64,000 nucleotides of DNA from Platerodrilus igneus (GCA_036346225.1 JARFIW010000663.1:1922001-1986000); one strand, 5' to 3'. Numbered from the stretch's first letter, positions 21,588 to 34,004 are shown. A program made the numbers and translations. Notes: a model not told the origin generated them from the sequence alone.

Positions 21588-23367
21588 ATATGATAACGCT
21601 GTACTCAGTGTAATGACGTTTTTACTTAACGCCACCGCTCTGTGTTCTCACTTCAAATTTTACTAATTTTATTATTATGCCACGGCTAGCCCTTTTTAAT
21701 CTACACAGAGTGCACAACGCTACGATGATCAATTTTCTCTTCTCCACCCCTTTATGATTACCTATTTGTTTAAATTGATAAAACGAAGTCAATTAATTTC
21801 ATATAATGAAAAGAAATATTATTTACAATTTTTGAAATTCTTTAAATACACTTCTCAATCAATCAATATCATATGTATTATTTATCCCAAAATGTATATA
21901 CTTTGAATTCAATCTAAAGTCGCCAAAAACTACTTCTTTACAAAAAAATCTGGAACGTTCTAGACCTCTTTATGAAATATTACGTAAATTTAACTTATGC
22001 AAATGTTTCTTGTTGACTTCATTACAAGTTTTGTATAAATTGAATAAATTCAGTATTAAAATTTAAATTGAAAAATATTTTAAAATATATAGATCTGACC
22101 TGTGATATGTTGTTCGTGTTGTGGATCAACACCCCTTTACTGTCTTCAATCGTCTACTAATGCTCTGCTTAGTTGAACCAATATTTGAGTACAGTTACCC
22201 CTTGTTTTTCAAAAATTGCCTCGTGCTTTTTTATTTTATATTTGTCTGCAAATGCTTTGAATTTCTTCTCTTAAATACTTTCGACGCAGCTTAAAATTGT
22301 ACCAAAATTCGATTATAATTGTTCCCTTTGAATCCACTTAGAATTAGATTTTCTATACACCAGAAGTATTATTATCGAAGCAGACTTGAATTGTCCAGAA
22401 ATATACCACAAATATAATTGTCGACGCTGCTTTGAAGTATTATATAGTCCCAGATTTGAAATATTCAGAAATATACCAGCAATATTATTGTTGACGCAGA
22501 CTTGAAATATTCATTATTATTGTCGACATAGATTTGAAGCCCTAGCATTATAAATATTTAATTTAAATCAATTACCCAAATTCTACTTACGTTTTCTATA
22601 TAAAAACGGCAAAAATTCTTCCTGATTGTTGCACTATTTTCACCGTAACTTAAACTTGATATTTTATTATACTTTACTTAAATTACGCGTGGCTTTCTGG
22701 TTAACAGTGTCGCAGCTTCGACGTGCATTAGTTGTCAACTGACCCGTCTTATTACAGAATGGGTGTTAAATAACATTTTTCTACTACATGTGGGCTGGGT
22801 TTTCAAGCAGTTCTGCAGATTATCTCAACCAACCAGGCCTTGTCTTCAACATTCCCTGCATTTTGAAGTGGTTTATGATGTAATTAATTCGGATTTCCAT
22901 GTAATGGTGTTTATGTGCTATTGATACCTTGTTATCTTTGCCATACGTTGTTTTGTGTAGATATCACCTTTTTGGATAATTGTACAAAATAAATAATGTA
23001 ACTCTAATGCTATTTTCGTTTGTGTATTTACGCATCTTTGAAACTGCGTTTTCTTATCAAAATGCTCATCGTTCCAGCGTATTTGCATAAAGCTTTGTTA
23101 GGTTTTTATCTACTCTACTGCGTATTTATTTTATAAATTGTAGAACACTTCTCAACGCGTGTTTAATTATATATACAATAATTTTTCTGCTGAATACGCG
23201 TTCTATTGTTGAATGATATTCTTACTGGCATTACTTAAAATTAATAACGGCCTATATACAGAGTGTTAAACGCTTGCTACTTACATAATGTACGAATTAC
23301 CTATTTTTCTGCTAAATAAATGCAGTTTTCTGAACTCAATACACCCCTAAACGACCCCTTATCACAG

Positions 23368-23369
<2 letters not shown>
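21311..23369. other. AT-rich sequence, (TA)n at 21553-21582, ACAGGGTG motif at 21495, no gene
   Basis: No supported coding frame. TTTTGCACGTAAAT with TTTGTTCGTTTC around 21460-21490 resembles part of the 31000 region of the gypsy LTR. The blocks ATTATTGTCGACGCAGACTTGAA recur three or four times between 22370 and 22540. Confidence 0.5.
22375..22545. repeat. Degenerate tandem repeat with GTCGACGC...TTGAAATATTC units
   Basis: Units containing TATTATTGTCGAC(G/A) and CAGACTTGAA and ATTCAGAAATATACCA recur at spacings of about 50-60 bp (about 22375, 22420, 22485, 22515). Units are diverged. No coding potential. Confidence 0.5.

Positions 23370-23413
<44 letters not shown>
23370..23413. repeat. (TA)n microsatellite
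   Basis: TA tract next to the end of the Penelope fragment. Confidence 0.95.
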
Positions 23414-23417
<4 letters not shown>

Positions 23418-23439
23418 TAGAGGATATGCTCCGTTGCAG

Positions 23440-24060
23440 TTTGCTTGATTTCTGATGCGTGTAGTTTTTCTGCACGGTTTTAATAAAATATTCCTTTCTG
23501 ATTGTTTAACGATGTGTGAACTGGTAATTGCTAGTTTCCCGCGTGCGACAGTTTTTGGGAATCATCTCTTGTGTTGAGATTATGTGGCCGTTTATCTATT
23601 TCAATGGCTTCTCGGATTATTCTCGAGGTGTAATGTTCAATATTAGCTAGTATTCTTAAAGTTAATATTATGACCTATAGTGCCGAAGAACTGAGCAAGC
23701 GATGAAGTTTTTCCATTCTTCTTTATTGCGTTTTTATGTCCATCCTTCCTAACACAAATTCTTTTGTTTGTCTGTCCAATGTAGGATTTGTTGCAATCTG
23801 AGTATGGTATTTCGTGGACTTCTTGTTCTTCTAATGGAATCTGGTCTTAGAGATTTCTTAGGTATGTGCTGATTTTTCTATGGATGTTGAATGTGATAGA
23901 TGTTTTGTGTTTCCTCTTTTGGTTGTTCCTTTAATGAATGGTAAGTATACTGTAGTTAGTGGTGACTCGGGCTCTGGTTTGGGTTTCTCGGCTTTTAGTG
24001 ACCTATGAATTAAATCATCAAGTTGCCCAAAACTATATGGTTTTCCCAAAAGAATGTATT
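23440..24060 (-). pseudogene. Penelope-like element: linker and GIY-YIG endonuclease
   Basis: The minus-strand frame 24049-23858 carries an RT-endonuclease linker ending in TVYLPFIKGTT. Below it, after a frame change, come EIPYSDCNKSYIGQTNKRI, VRKDGHKNAIKK, SLAQFF, GHNINF and, in a further frame, NIEHYTSRIIREAIEIDKRP followed by LNTRDDSQKLS. These are successive motifs of a GIY-YIG nuclease: YIG strand, catalytic Arg, His, and the Glu of the REAIEI helix. At least two frame changes disable it. It is clearly a different Penelope lineage from 8680-9258. No RT core lies upstream. Confidence 0.78.
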
Positions 24061-24375
24061 AGGTTGAAACGAGGATGTATATAATGTTGATGATGTAGGA
24101 AATAGTGGTTGAAACGAATTTTTTTGTAGTATTTTTTAGTTTGAATAAATCAAGGTGCATTTTTGTAGTCCAGTTTTGTTGTATAAAACAATAGGGTGGT
24201 ATTTTTCAGATAGCGGCTGAGCAGCCGTGGCGAACTTCATGATGAAGCTGAGTTTTTTTTATTAATTACAAAAAGCTGGAAGTATTTAGACCAACATAAG
24301 CAAGGAGCTTTCATCCTAGGTAAGCTTTAAAATAAAATGACTTCCCAACCGTGGGACTCCAAATAAACTTCGTAG

Positions 24376-24377
<2 letters not shown>

Positions 24378-24409
<32 letters not shown>
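24378..24409. repeat. (TA)n tract inside a TAGCAA/TTGCTA palindrome
   Basis: The sequence reads TAGCAA-(TA)n-TTGCTA, so the whole tract can extrude as a perfect hairpin. Confidence 0.85.
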
Positions 24410-24411
<2 letters not shown>

Positions 24412-26129
24412 CTATGATTGTAAGGTCATATAAGGTCACAAAGGAGTAATACCTCATGTAAATATCATGAAAACCACAAAACATTAAAACCCAGAAATGT
24501 ACATAATTTATTCATCATAAAAAAGCAAATACAAATCACCCTGTATAAAATCAATAACAAGCTGCAATTAATTAAAGGAAGCTCATTCCATAATAACTTC
24601 ACCACATTCATTAAAATAAATAATTGCAGAAACAATTCAATCTTAGAACGTTTAAAAATATTCTTAAGTTCAAAACAAATACAAATTCCACATATTCAAA
24701 GAACAATAACCGTGAAATAAAGTTTCTTTCAATATAAACGCATTTGCGTAAAGAAGTTAATAAATACATGCAATGTACAACGTACATAAAATACAGTATT
24801 TAATAAAACCAGCATATTTAAATGAAGTATGGGTATTAGAGGTGACAGTAATACGTGCGATTTCGAACGTACATAAAATACCATTTGTTAATCAGGTCCC
24901 GCTAAAAGTTCCTATGTACGTGCAATTTAGAACGTATCTAAAATGCAATATTTAACAAAACACAACAGGCTGCAGATATAACCCATAATTGACACGCCTT
25001 TCCACAACTGAGTGTTTTGTCAACCAATGAGAACTCGTGAAATATTCGAGAATGAATTTTATTCTATAAAACTAACGAAGCCGATAAAGGAGGGTCATTT
25101 GTATAATTTACGCGCTGACTGTGCTATTTTGAAAGAAAATTGTTACGTGAATAGAATTTAGTGAAAGTTAAAAATTTTAAAAGTTGAAACTTAACAAAAA
25201 TTTATAATATCAGGTGATATATACAGTAAACTGCACGTGTTGTAATAAATCTATATAGAATTTTGTCGTTGATATAAACGTAATATAGAAATAATTAATT
25301 TAAATAAAAATTTTTGCAATTTTATTAATTTAGAGCACTAAGTAATTAACTAAGTAATTATCTAAGCTGCTGGATTAACGCTCTAAGATACTGAATAAAT
25401 AGTCTGCGTTGGTGCTTAATATTCTAAGTCATTGGATAATATTCTAAATTACGGAATAAACAACTACAAATTACTGGACAACAATCAAAAGTGATTTCAG
25501 GGCCAAGAAACTCCAATAAGAAAAACCAGCAAAACTATAAGGCCAGAACTATTTATCCAATTTATAGCATGTTGCATTTATAATTTTAAATACTTTATGT
25601 ATTTAGTAGTGAGCCTAAAATTTGCAGGTCAACAATAATTAGGTTACTACGTACAATTATATTAAAAAGGGGATATTTCTTTGAACGTTCAATGAAACTA
25701 TTGGTGATAAGATACATTTCTTTTCGCTGGCTTTAATTGCTTTTAAAGGTGTAAAATTTTATAATCTTCGTAAAAAGCTAATTTGATAGGAATATTTATT
25801 TTAATTTTGATTTAAAAGCTCTATTAAAAGTAAAAAATATTAAAAAGGGCGTAGACTTGTAAATTTCAAAATTATATAGTTCATAATAAAATTTTTGGTG
25901 AATTTAGTTTGTCTTATTAGGAGGTATTGAGTATTGGAGAGTAGTGAAAAAGATTCTCTATTATCATATCATCGTTCACTCTGTGCGTGGAATCACTGAG
26001 CTAGACCGAGGCATAAATTTAAATGTGTTAATTTAAATTTTTTTTAAAAGCACAGAGAGGTGGCGATCAATAGGCAATTGATCGTTGTACATCTGGCGAA
26101 AAGCGACATTGTAGCAATATACAATCCGA
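24410..26129. other. No gene seen; AT-rich
   Basis: Only short chance frames. A block with TATAAAACTAACGAAGCC (about 25063) downstream of TCAACCAATGAGAAC could be an LTR promoter remnant, but nothing else supports that. Confidence 0.45.
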
Positions 26130-26319
26130 ATGCACCTGCACCGTGAAGAAGCTCTAGATTACTAGAACGGGTAGAAGGGCTTCTGCGTTGCAGTCATCTA
26201 AAGAGCCAAACTACAGGTACAACCAAAGTAATAGGGCCTTTAGTGACGAACCAGAATAAGACAGGTCCCCGAAAGAGGGCAGCAGAATTTTCGGTACTTA
26301 CAGTAGCAGAGACCATAGG

Positions 26320-26620
26320 CGTCGCCGTGGATCAATGTAGTAAGCGTACGACTACGAATCCCAAGGTACTGGGTTTGAATACCGACACGGCCGACTGCTT
26401 GAAAAATGGCAGGTGAGCATTTTTTACAAAAATTAGGCCCTCTTTCGGATGAGAGGTTAAATGGAGGTCCCGTGTGTGGGTATTGTCGCGCACGTTAAAG
26501 ATCCCTACCTTGCCTGGAACGGCAAGGGCTCGGCAAAATTCTAAATTTCCAGGCAACAAAAAACTCGCCTCCTGGCCAATGTAGTACCTTCGGGTGGAGC
26601 ATTAGAAATATAAATGTACG
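26320..26620 (+). mobile_element. tRNA-derived SINE with 14-bp target-site duplication
   Basis: A full unit with tRNA-like head (A box TGGATCAATGTAGTA, B box GGGTTTGAATACC), body (CGCACGTTAAAGATCCC, CTTGCCTGGAACGGC) and tail (CTGGCCAATGTAGTACC...GGTGGAGCATT). It is flanked by perfect copies of GCAGAGACCATAGG at 26306-26319 and 26621-26634, one of which must be the target duplication. The interrupted host repeat reads continuously across the insertion when compared with 5484-5790. This copy defines the family's ends. Confidence 0.9.
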
Positions 26621-27072
26621 GCAGAGACCATAGGAGTCGGTATGGCATTCTAAGATACACAACTATGATATGGAAGGCAACGGGAAACCACCACATTTTA
26701 TTAATTTATTTATTTGTTCCAACGTTTCAGTAGTCTGCTATCTGAAATTTAAGCAGACCTGGCTTCCTCCCAAAAAAGCCGTGAGTAAGGTGTGTGTGTG
26801 CTTGCGTGTGTGTGTGGGCGCGCGCTTGAGGACATGTGATGTGTGTGTGAATGTGTGTTGTATGTGTAGTATTGATATCCGTGTGACGTTCTTCTTCTAG
26901 AACTTGGACCATCGGCAGCCGGAAATCCCAGTCGTAAAGAAAGATCGATCAAGGGATATTGCCATATCAGTCCGGACAATCGGCAGCCGGAAATTTAGAT
27001 GTTAAAAAGGCAATGTAAGTGTGTGATTAGGTGTTTGTGTTTGCGCAGTGTTTTAGAGATGTTTTGTGTATT

Positions 27073-27073
<1 letters not shown>

Positions 27074-27111
<38 letters not shown>

Positions 27112-27116
27112 TGTGG
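27074..27116. repeat. (TG)n microsatellite
   Basis: TG tract inside the deleted LINE copy. Confidence 0.9.
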
Positions 27117-27290
27117 TAGTGGTAGTAGAGGTAGACCTAGATCCGACTATTGCACGCAGATAGTGAAAGATGCAGACTTTAGAAATTTCAGGGATATATG
27201 TAGGTTAATTCAAAATAGGAAACAATAATGATACGCGTCTAACCAGTTACAGGACTGAGACCCAATGATGATGAAAAAAGAATCATCTTC

Positions 27291-28282
27291 TAACACCTTT
27301 AATTACTAAACAGTAAACATTATATGTTATAGAAACCGCCCATTAGTTGAAGCTCCAATTAATACATTATCAGTCGTGCGTCAATTTTTACGTTACCTCA
27401 TGCGTAACTTATTACGTCCCCAGTGTAATCGCAAATTATTGCTGACAAACGATTACAGATTTACATGCAAAAGAGCAATTACAAAATAAAAAAAGGCTCA
27501 CTTTGATTAGTAGCTGTAGCCATTGGTGTCTCTGTACTCATTGTTTCCGGGCAAAATTTACTGCAGACGTCTTCGGGTAGATTACGCTGTGTGGACTGTT
27601 TCCTATGATTTATCCAGATTCTTGCATTAAAGTGTGTTGTTGAACCTACAACTTTAGAAAACACAAAAGATGTTAAGGTAATTGAAGGAACGGTTGGGGA
27701 ATGCAAATCTACAATTTGCTACGCAAACGCGCACTTATGTATAATACGACGATATCGTCCGGTAGTTGAAGGTAAAATTACGTTTAAAACGCGCCTTTCT
27801 AATGAACTCGTCGTTGTCTCCACCATAAAAACGTTTTTCATTGGCTAAACGCGATAACCACGTATTCCTCCGGTTAAAAGAATACATCGATAAATTACAC
27901 GTGCTCGACCTCAGTTCACATGATACCCAGAAACCACATATACATAGTACCTTAATTATTTAATGATGGGAAGAAAGATATCACTTTTTGGATTAAAAAA
28001 TTCCCTATTCCTAATATTAAAACGAAAACATTGTGCCGCAAAAGGGCGTAACAACGGAAAGCAAAACAAACAACCTACTCTAATATCATTATTAATCAAA
28101 TTTCACAAAAACGTTTTTTTCTATAGAATTAGACTCAAAATTTAACTACATCAAAGACCCATACTGATTATAGAAAAATAAGAAATAAAATAAACCTACT
28201 AAAAAGTAAAAAGTTATTTTACGTCTTGAATTCTGCTGGAACTAATCGGAAGACATATTTGAATCTAGAACAGTTTTCAATC
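27291..28282. other. No gene seen
   Basis: Only short frames (for example 27479-27706 minus and 27963-28145 plus) without motifs or family resemblance. Confidence 0.5.
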
Positions 28283-28452
28283 GGGCCGAGTCGGGATTCG
28301 AATTCGGGACCTTGGGCATAGTAGTCACACGCATACCAACTGAACTACGAATGCGCCACACTTTCCCCAACATTATAATGTAATTAAGGGCCGCTATACT
28401 TTCGGCCACGTCCCCAATGCTCCACCTGAATGTACTACATTGGGTTTAAACG
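28283..28452 (-). mobile_element. SINE dimer remnant: tail of one unit joined to head of the next
   Basis: Reading the minus strand, CCCAATGTAGTAC...GGTGGAGCATTGG (28450-28416) is the SINE tail. About 55 bp later comes a tRNA-like head with A box TTCGTAGTTCAGTTGGTA and B box-like AATTCGAATCCCGAC, ending near 28283. That is the same tail-to-head order as at 5103-5220. The head closely resembles copy B there (TGCGTGTGACTACTA...GCCCAAGG). Confidence 0.7.
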
Positions 28453-29052
28453 CGAAAAGTAAACGTACTTTAAATAAAAATCTAACTTCAAAGTTAATCG
28501 GTCCTAAATAAAAATCTAACAAACAGAAACAAAAACTAAAAATAGGGTTTCATTGATGGTATCATTAGCGTTGATTTGGAGTGTGCCCGATCACCAAGAC
28601 ACAACCAAAAGTAAAAAGTGAGGGATCCGTAATACCAGATAGCAGTCACCAGCTCTACTTACCGGTGCGACCTGAAAACTCGTCTTAAAACTATCCAAAT
28701 CTAGCTAGCTAATTTAAAATGGATTCAGATTTTCTAAGCATTCGCGAAATATTTTAATAGTGAATCCAGCTATGTGTTCCTATTCTGTAAATTTACAAAG
28801 TCATCCTTTCTGGTCTAAGTAATTAATTCATCTCAGCCTAAATCCGTTCCTAGCTTTCCCTATCATTCTCCAACTAATTTACTTTATAATTACAATCTTC
28901 ACAATTACAATCTTCGTTCCTATAAAAATGCTACCACCATAAATGGCGGCAGAACGTCAGCAAAAACAAATCAAACCCCGAAATAATATAATACATGCAA
29001 GGTAAACATAAAATGTAAATATAAAATATAAATATGAATGATTATAAAAATA
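28453..29052. other. No gene seen
   Basis: AT-rich sequence between the SINE remnant and the gypsy LTR. No supported frame. Confidence 0.5.
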
Positions 29053-31239
29053 AAAATCCGGGAACTACGGTTTTCGAATCGTGGCCCACAGATTGGGCGT
29101 CAAGAAATGCTGTGTTTCCATGTATTAGAATCGAGCTTCACGAATTGGGCGTCAAGAATGCTGTAAAATGTACAAAAAGCTATTAACTTAACTGGTCCGT
29201 TGACTTTCTTCTGTTAATCGCCTCTTTACTCTTTTCCGCCTCGGCTGCTCACCTAGTTAAACCTTCATCCTCATTCATAAAAAAAAAACAAACCCATTCC
29301 TACCACAAACATCAACGTTAACTCTATTTACATCAATATTCACAATACATTAAAATTTCAAAATTAAAATTCAGCATAAATATCAGTATCAGAAAATTTC
29401 AAGATTAAATTTGTTATCATTTTAATGTGCATCCAGAATTAAAGTCCTTGTAGGATGCCTACTAATTAATGTAACAATATATGCAGACCTGAGTCTGAGT
29501 ACAAAGGGAGCATCTACCACCCCTTTACGTTAATTAACCAGGTTCGTCTAATTGAGCTCAAAGACATACCCAAATTTTCATCATAATCCAGAACATAAAT
29601 ACTAAATACCCTTTCTACTTAAACAAGAAAATCTCACCTTAAAATTAAAAATTTGCTGTTAGTACAATTTCACTACTGTTCATTTTAAGTAAATCAATTA
29701 TAAAGTTATTCAACACACACGAACACATCAAAATCGAACAACAAAGCATGAGTTACCTGAAGGTTACTGCACTAGTGGCTTCAATGTACATCGTCCTTGC
29801 TAATTTCACCATTCCAACTGGGTTATGTTTACGTCCTCGGATTACTGGTCGCTTTTAAACATTTCTCTACACCACCATTCATCTAAAGTTGTTTCAGTGC
29901 TTTTCCGGAACTCATTTGTGTATATCTGAAGCTTGTTTTGTGGATCCAGACACGTTTACAAATCATTTAATTATTACCACCCCGAAAAATAGCAAAGAAA
30001 TTCATACTTCTTTCACAAATATACGCCAAAACGGCCTACTTTTGTGTATTCATTTGTCGTTGCAAATTTGACTAATTGGTACAGTGATACTAAAATTTAT
30101 TACCTTGTATCTTCTTTTCTAAGTGCACTAAATTACATTCATTGTAGCACGTAAAGAACAAACTGTTTTAAATCACCAAAATATACGAGCAAACTGTTTA
30201 AATTATTCTATCAAAATCGGAAAACTAAAAAGCACTGTTTAACGCATTGAATCAATTCGAAAATCTAAGAGAGAGAAACTCATATTAACCCGGGTATATA
30301 TAGTGGTTAGCCTGTCTGTCGGTTTTGTCCTCAAAACGGCCAGTTTCTAGAATTTCGTATACTATGTTCCCATCTCGCCCGCCTGTGCGTCGGTTCTTAT
30401 TAAATTTGCACTCGCACCAGTTAAATCTCAGAAATTTCGACACGGCTCGCAACGTCTGGAAATAACTAATTAATTTTTATACAGAAATGTTATTTTTACC
30501 TCTCAAGTTTGCCTTTTATTTTCAACCAATCGCAACCCAGTGACGTTGCTCCACTCACGCCTTTTACTATATGTGTCTCGGTCTTGCGCATATTATCTGT
30601 CTCTATCTACCCTGTTCTTATTGGTGCAAATTGATATTCTTTATTATCGATTATTTCAGTCCATGTGGACTGTGAAATAACCCACCTTAATAGCATTTCC
30701 CGTAACTATTAAGCTACGGTTTCTCCAGCATTCTCTGTAACCATTTGTTATCTGCAAATTTTACGCGGAACATAAATATTTAAAACTACGCAGGTGTTCA
30801 AACATAATACTTCTACGATCTGAATATTATTGGGTTTTTACTAGCTTTTATAGATATTATATGTTACTAATGGTTCAATTAACTCCAATTAAAATAATAC
30901 CCTTTAATTTTTAGTGACTCCTAATCAAATATTAATTATTTTCTGTACATTTTGTTTAATACCGGTTACTTAAAATTGAGTTAATTAATATAAATTTTGC
31001 ACGTAATTTCCATTTGTTTCTTTACTCGGAATAATTAAATTACACGTAGAGCATTTTAATACTGCTTCTTTTTATAGAAGGCGTCTTGTAAATAATTTAA
31101 ATCTCTTCTTTTTAATGAAACGATGAATCTTTATGCTTCACGGTTTTAATAACGCGTACCTTTTCCCAAAGCTTCTACACGGTGATTAAAATTATTTGAT
31201 GTGATTATTTAATTTTCTACCCTGGTCTAAATATGAGTA
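29053..31239 (-). repeat. 3' LTR of the 29-36 kb gypsy element
   Basis: Matches 34166-36349 over 2187 bp. On the minus strand it starts TACTCATATTTAGACC after a purine tract and ends ...CCGTAGTTCCCGGATTTT. A canonical TG start is not obvious. Two PBS-like TTGGGCGTCA motifs (about 29093 and 29144, + strand text) lie inside its end. Confidence 0.9.
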
Positions 31240-31269
31240 TTTTCCCCCTATTTGAATACAAATAATCCC

Positions 31270-31600
31270 ACTTATTTGAATTCAAATATAAAATATTTAA
31301 ACCGCAAACAAAATTTACAAAAAAAATTGCCTATCTCTCTCTACCCTTATCTACCTACCTTATCTCCAATCCAAAAAAAATATTTACACCTATCCTATAT
31401 CCCTATCCTATTCCTAACTTTTAACTAATCTTCACTATACTTTACTTCTCCCTACCTAATCCTATATACCTATCCTACTCTTACTCTATTCCTAACTCTC
31501 CACTAATCTTATATGAAATATCTATACTTAACCTATCTTATTTTCTTTCTACATTTAATCTTTATTCTCATCCTTAACCTCTCCCTCACATCTACCAAAA
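31270..31600. repeat. Pyrimidine-rich (+ strand) tract between integrase and 3' LTR
   Basis: About 330 bp dominated by C, T and A with CCTATCC/CTACCTTATC-type units and almost no G on the + strand. On the element's coding strand it is purine-rich, lying between the integrase C-terminus and the PPT. Confidence 0.7.
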
Positions 31601-32530
31601 GTTGTTGAAATTCATCGTCCCTAGGCACAATTTGCCATGGTCTTTCGGGATACTGTTGCTTGATCAGCATAATGGGACTGGTTTATGTCACGGTACTAGG
31701 GGTTTCATTGATAAAAGATTCAACCTTGGACAAATTGTCCTCCCATAAACGATGATTCCTATGTGAAGCCAAACGCAAGAACTTAACCGTCTCTTGAATA
31801 TATCGCTCAGCTGGATTAGCTTAAGGATGCCTTATGCTACAAAACACCACTTTAATGTTTTGCCTCTCCCAATAATTCCTAAATCTTTGATTATTAAAAT
31901 ATGTAGCATTGTCTGCTAATACTCGTTTAAAAGTTCCTACTTCCCTACAAAATTGTTCCAATTTCTTGTTTGTTCCGACTGTGTTACAATCCCGAGTGGG
32001 ATATAATTTGGTAAATTTCGAAAACACATCAGTCACAATCAGCACATGTTTGTGTCCTTTTGTACTTCGGACTAGATTACTCAAATAATCAATAGCAACT
32101 AAGTCCAGGGGATTTTGTACGTGTATACTTTGTACCACATCTTGACTCGTACTATTTTTGTACTTTCCTAAAGTACATAAGTGACAAGTGTTGATGACTG
32201 ACTTTACTAACCCTAAGTCTTTAGTTGAAAAAAACGTTTCCCTAAAAATTAACCATGTCTTTCGGATCCCTATGTGACCATATCTTAAGTGCAGATCTTT
32301 GATAATTAATTTTGCTTGTACCCTATCCACTACATACACTTCCAAGTCTTGAATTTTTTTACACAAAAATCCGTTTATCATATGGAAGTTTTTAAAAACC
32401 CGGTTCGTTTTCTAACTTCGTTCTAATAATCTGTAACTCCTCACTCTGCCTCTGGTTCCTAAAGATCTCCTCTTCTCCATATACTGAATCGTTTTGTAGT
32501 AGACTGTTCATGGCTTAAACCTCCTCAATT
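31560..32530 (-). pseudogene. Ty3/gypsy integrase with residual connector (frameshifted)
   Basis: Frame 32381-31821 holds the zinc domain (H-H in DLHLRYGHIGIRKT, CHLC), LVAIDYLSNL (first catalytic Asp) and LADNATYF (second Asp), ending CSIRHP. A frameshift near 31820 separates the catalytic Glu motif (AERYIQETVKFLRLA) and the C-terminal part, which continue to about 31560 with another stop. The connector MNSLLQNDSVYGEEE lies upstream at about 32512-32400. By eye it is closely related to the integrase at 15600-16300, so both elements belong to one clade. Confidence 0.85.
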
Positions 32531-32591
32531 TTGAAAAATTCACGTGGATGTTCATATACATTTACACTGAAATCTAGTGGTCTGTCGCGTT

Positions 32592-34004
32592 CTAAAAATC
32601 CTGTCCAGGTCTGTTTTCCCTACTTGGTCCTGGTCTAGCCGTCACCTCAGCGTATGTCCTAGGCGTTTCCACTCGTTCCGTGTCTGTATTAGCAGTCCCC
32701 CTCATGTCCGGTGAACTATTCCTTCTGGTAGGTTCCGATCTCGGTGCAGGTCCCCTTCCTAAACTATTACTTCTAAAGTATGGTCGTCGCTGTTCCCAAT
32801 TCTGTCGCTGGTATCCGTAACTATTCCCCCTTCTAGCATAGTTGTCCCGTCTATTGTCAAACCTAACTGTGTTGATCTGTCTTTCCCTATTATCCCGAGG
32901 TCGTCCACTACTTACGTCGTCGTACCTCTGCAGGTATTCAATAAAACATTTCTCTGTCATCTATGTTCTGTAGTGCTACGTGTTGTCTTACTTCTACCTC
33001 GAAGTGTCGTGATAAATACTTGATAATTTGTCGGTCCGTCAGTGGTGGGTTCAGTTGCTTTGCTATGCTATACTTGCGTATAGCATATTGCTCCCTACTT
33101 CCTGAAAATTCTCCCTTAAATTTCCCTGTGATTAAGTCGTCTCGTACCTGGTCTTGTCTGTGGTCACTCCAGTAGTGCTTTAAAAATCTGTCTTCAAAAT
33201 CCGTGTAGGTGTCTATGTTCTGTCCTACTAAATTGTACCATGCTTCCGCGTTGTCTTTCAATAAAGCCTTTATTGTATTCAGTTTAGTCTGTTCGTCAAA
33301 TAAATTTCCCACTAGATTTCTTACACTATTAATAAAAATTTGTGGATTTACCCTGTTATCGCCATAAAACTTCATGTGTTGGTCCAATGATCCTCCACCT
33401 GTATAAAATCTGGGACCATCCCCCGTTAAACTTGACATGTTGTATTTGATACTACTAACTTCGCGCTCTACCCTGCCTAACTGATCCCTACATGAGTCCG
33501 TCACTTCAGTCATTTTTATATTAATCTCTTTTTCACAAAAACTGCGTACTTCGGACCTTAAATGTCCCATTTCCTGTCGAAGACCTGTAATATCACGCTC
33601 AATTTTTCAACCCTATTTTCTACTTCCCCCAGTTTCACGGTAAGACTATTTTTAAATTCTGTAAATTCTTTAGTATTTTGTTCAATTTTCCCGCTTATCT
33701 GCTCTAATTTTTGGTTGGACTCCTCCCTAGCTCTATTAGATTCATCGCTTAGCAGTTCTAATTTTCTGTTGGACTCCTCCCTAGCTCTATTCGATTCTTC
33801 TCTAGCTCTATTAGATTCTTCCCTAGCTAATCGCATTTCCTCTAACATTCTCATCATTAACTCATTTCCTTGATCCCCTGATTCCGTCCTCGACTGATCT
33901 CTACTGCCTCCAGCTTCTTCCATTTTCGAATTTTTCTCACACAATGCACTATCCTCACTTCCAATTTCCACTCCTTGACTCCTTAACCACTCTTTTCTCT
34001 GCAT
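32592..34004 (-). pseudogene. Ty3/gypsy gag (three frames)
   Basis: The minus strand begins at 34004 (MQRKEWLRSQGVEIG). Within the first 148 residues an (R)AREESN heptad-like unit is repeated about five times, predicting a coiled coil. Frame 33570-32938 holds the capsid-like region: LDQHMKFYGDNRVNPQIFIN, AEAWYNLVGQNIDTYTDFEDRFLKHYW, SREQYAIRKYSIAKQL and LSRHFEVEVRQHVALQNI. Frame 32960-32592 is Arg/Asn-rich (nucleic-acid-binding tail) without a CCHC knuckle. The first two frames overlap by a few bases, as do the second and third. Confidence 0.82.

Larger units (their letters stand above)
26130..27290 (+). mobile_element. Internally deleted LINE copy (5'UTR-like plus 3' end), split by a SINE
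   Basis: Blocks 26202-26319 and 26635-26697 match, inverted, the 5'UTR-like sequence at 5484-5790. Further on, about 27121-27228 reads RGRPRSDYCTQIVKDADFRNF...NRKQ, the kind of short C-terminus seen at the end of LINE reverse transcriptases. It is followed by a short ATGATGATGA repeat, as many LINE 3' ends have. No endonuclease or RT lies between. I infer a LINE derivative that kept its two ends. (TG)n tracts and a duplicated CGGCAGCCGGAAAT motif (about 26914 and 26982) fill the middle. Confidence 0.5.

Noticed and set aside
26670..27228. Val/Cys-rich plus-strand and His/Thr-rich minus-strand frames
   Set aside because: They translate (TG)n sequence. Only the last 35 codons (about 27121-27228) carry a LINE-like ending.
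29889..30071. 60-codon frame repeated at 34905-35102
   Set aside because: It lies inside the two gypsy LTR copies and has no domain; the second copy has a different start and end because of indels.
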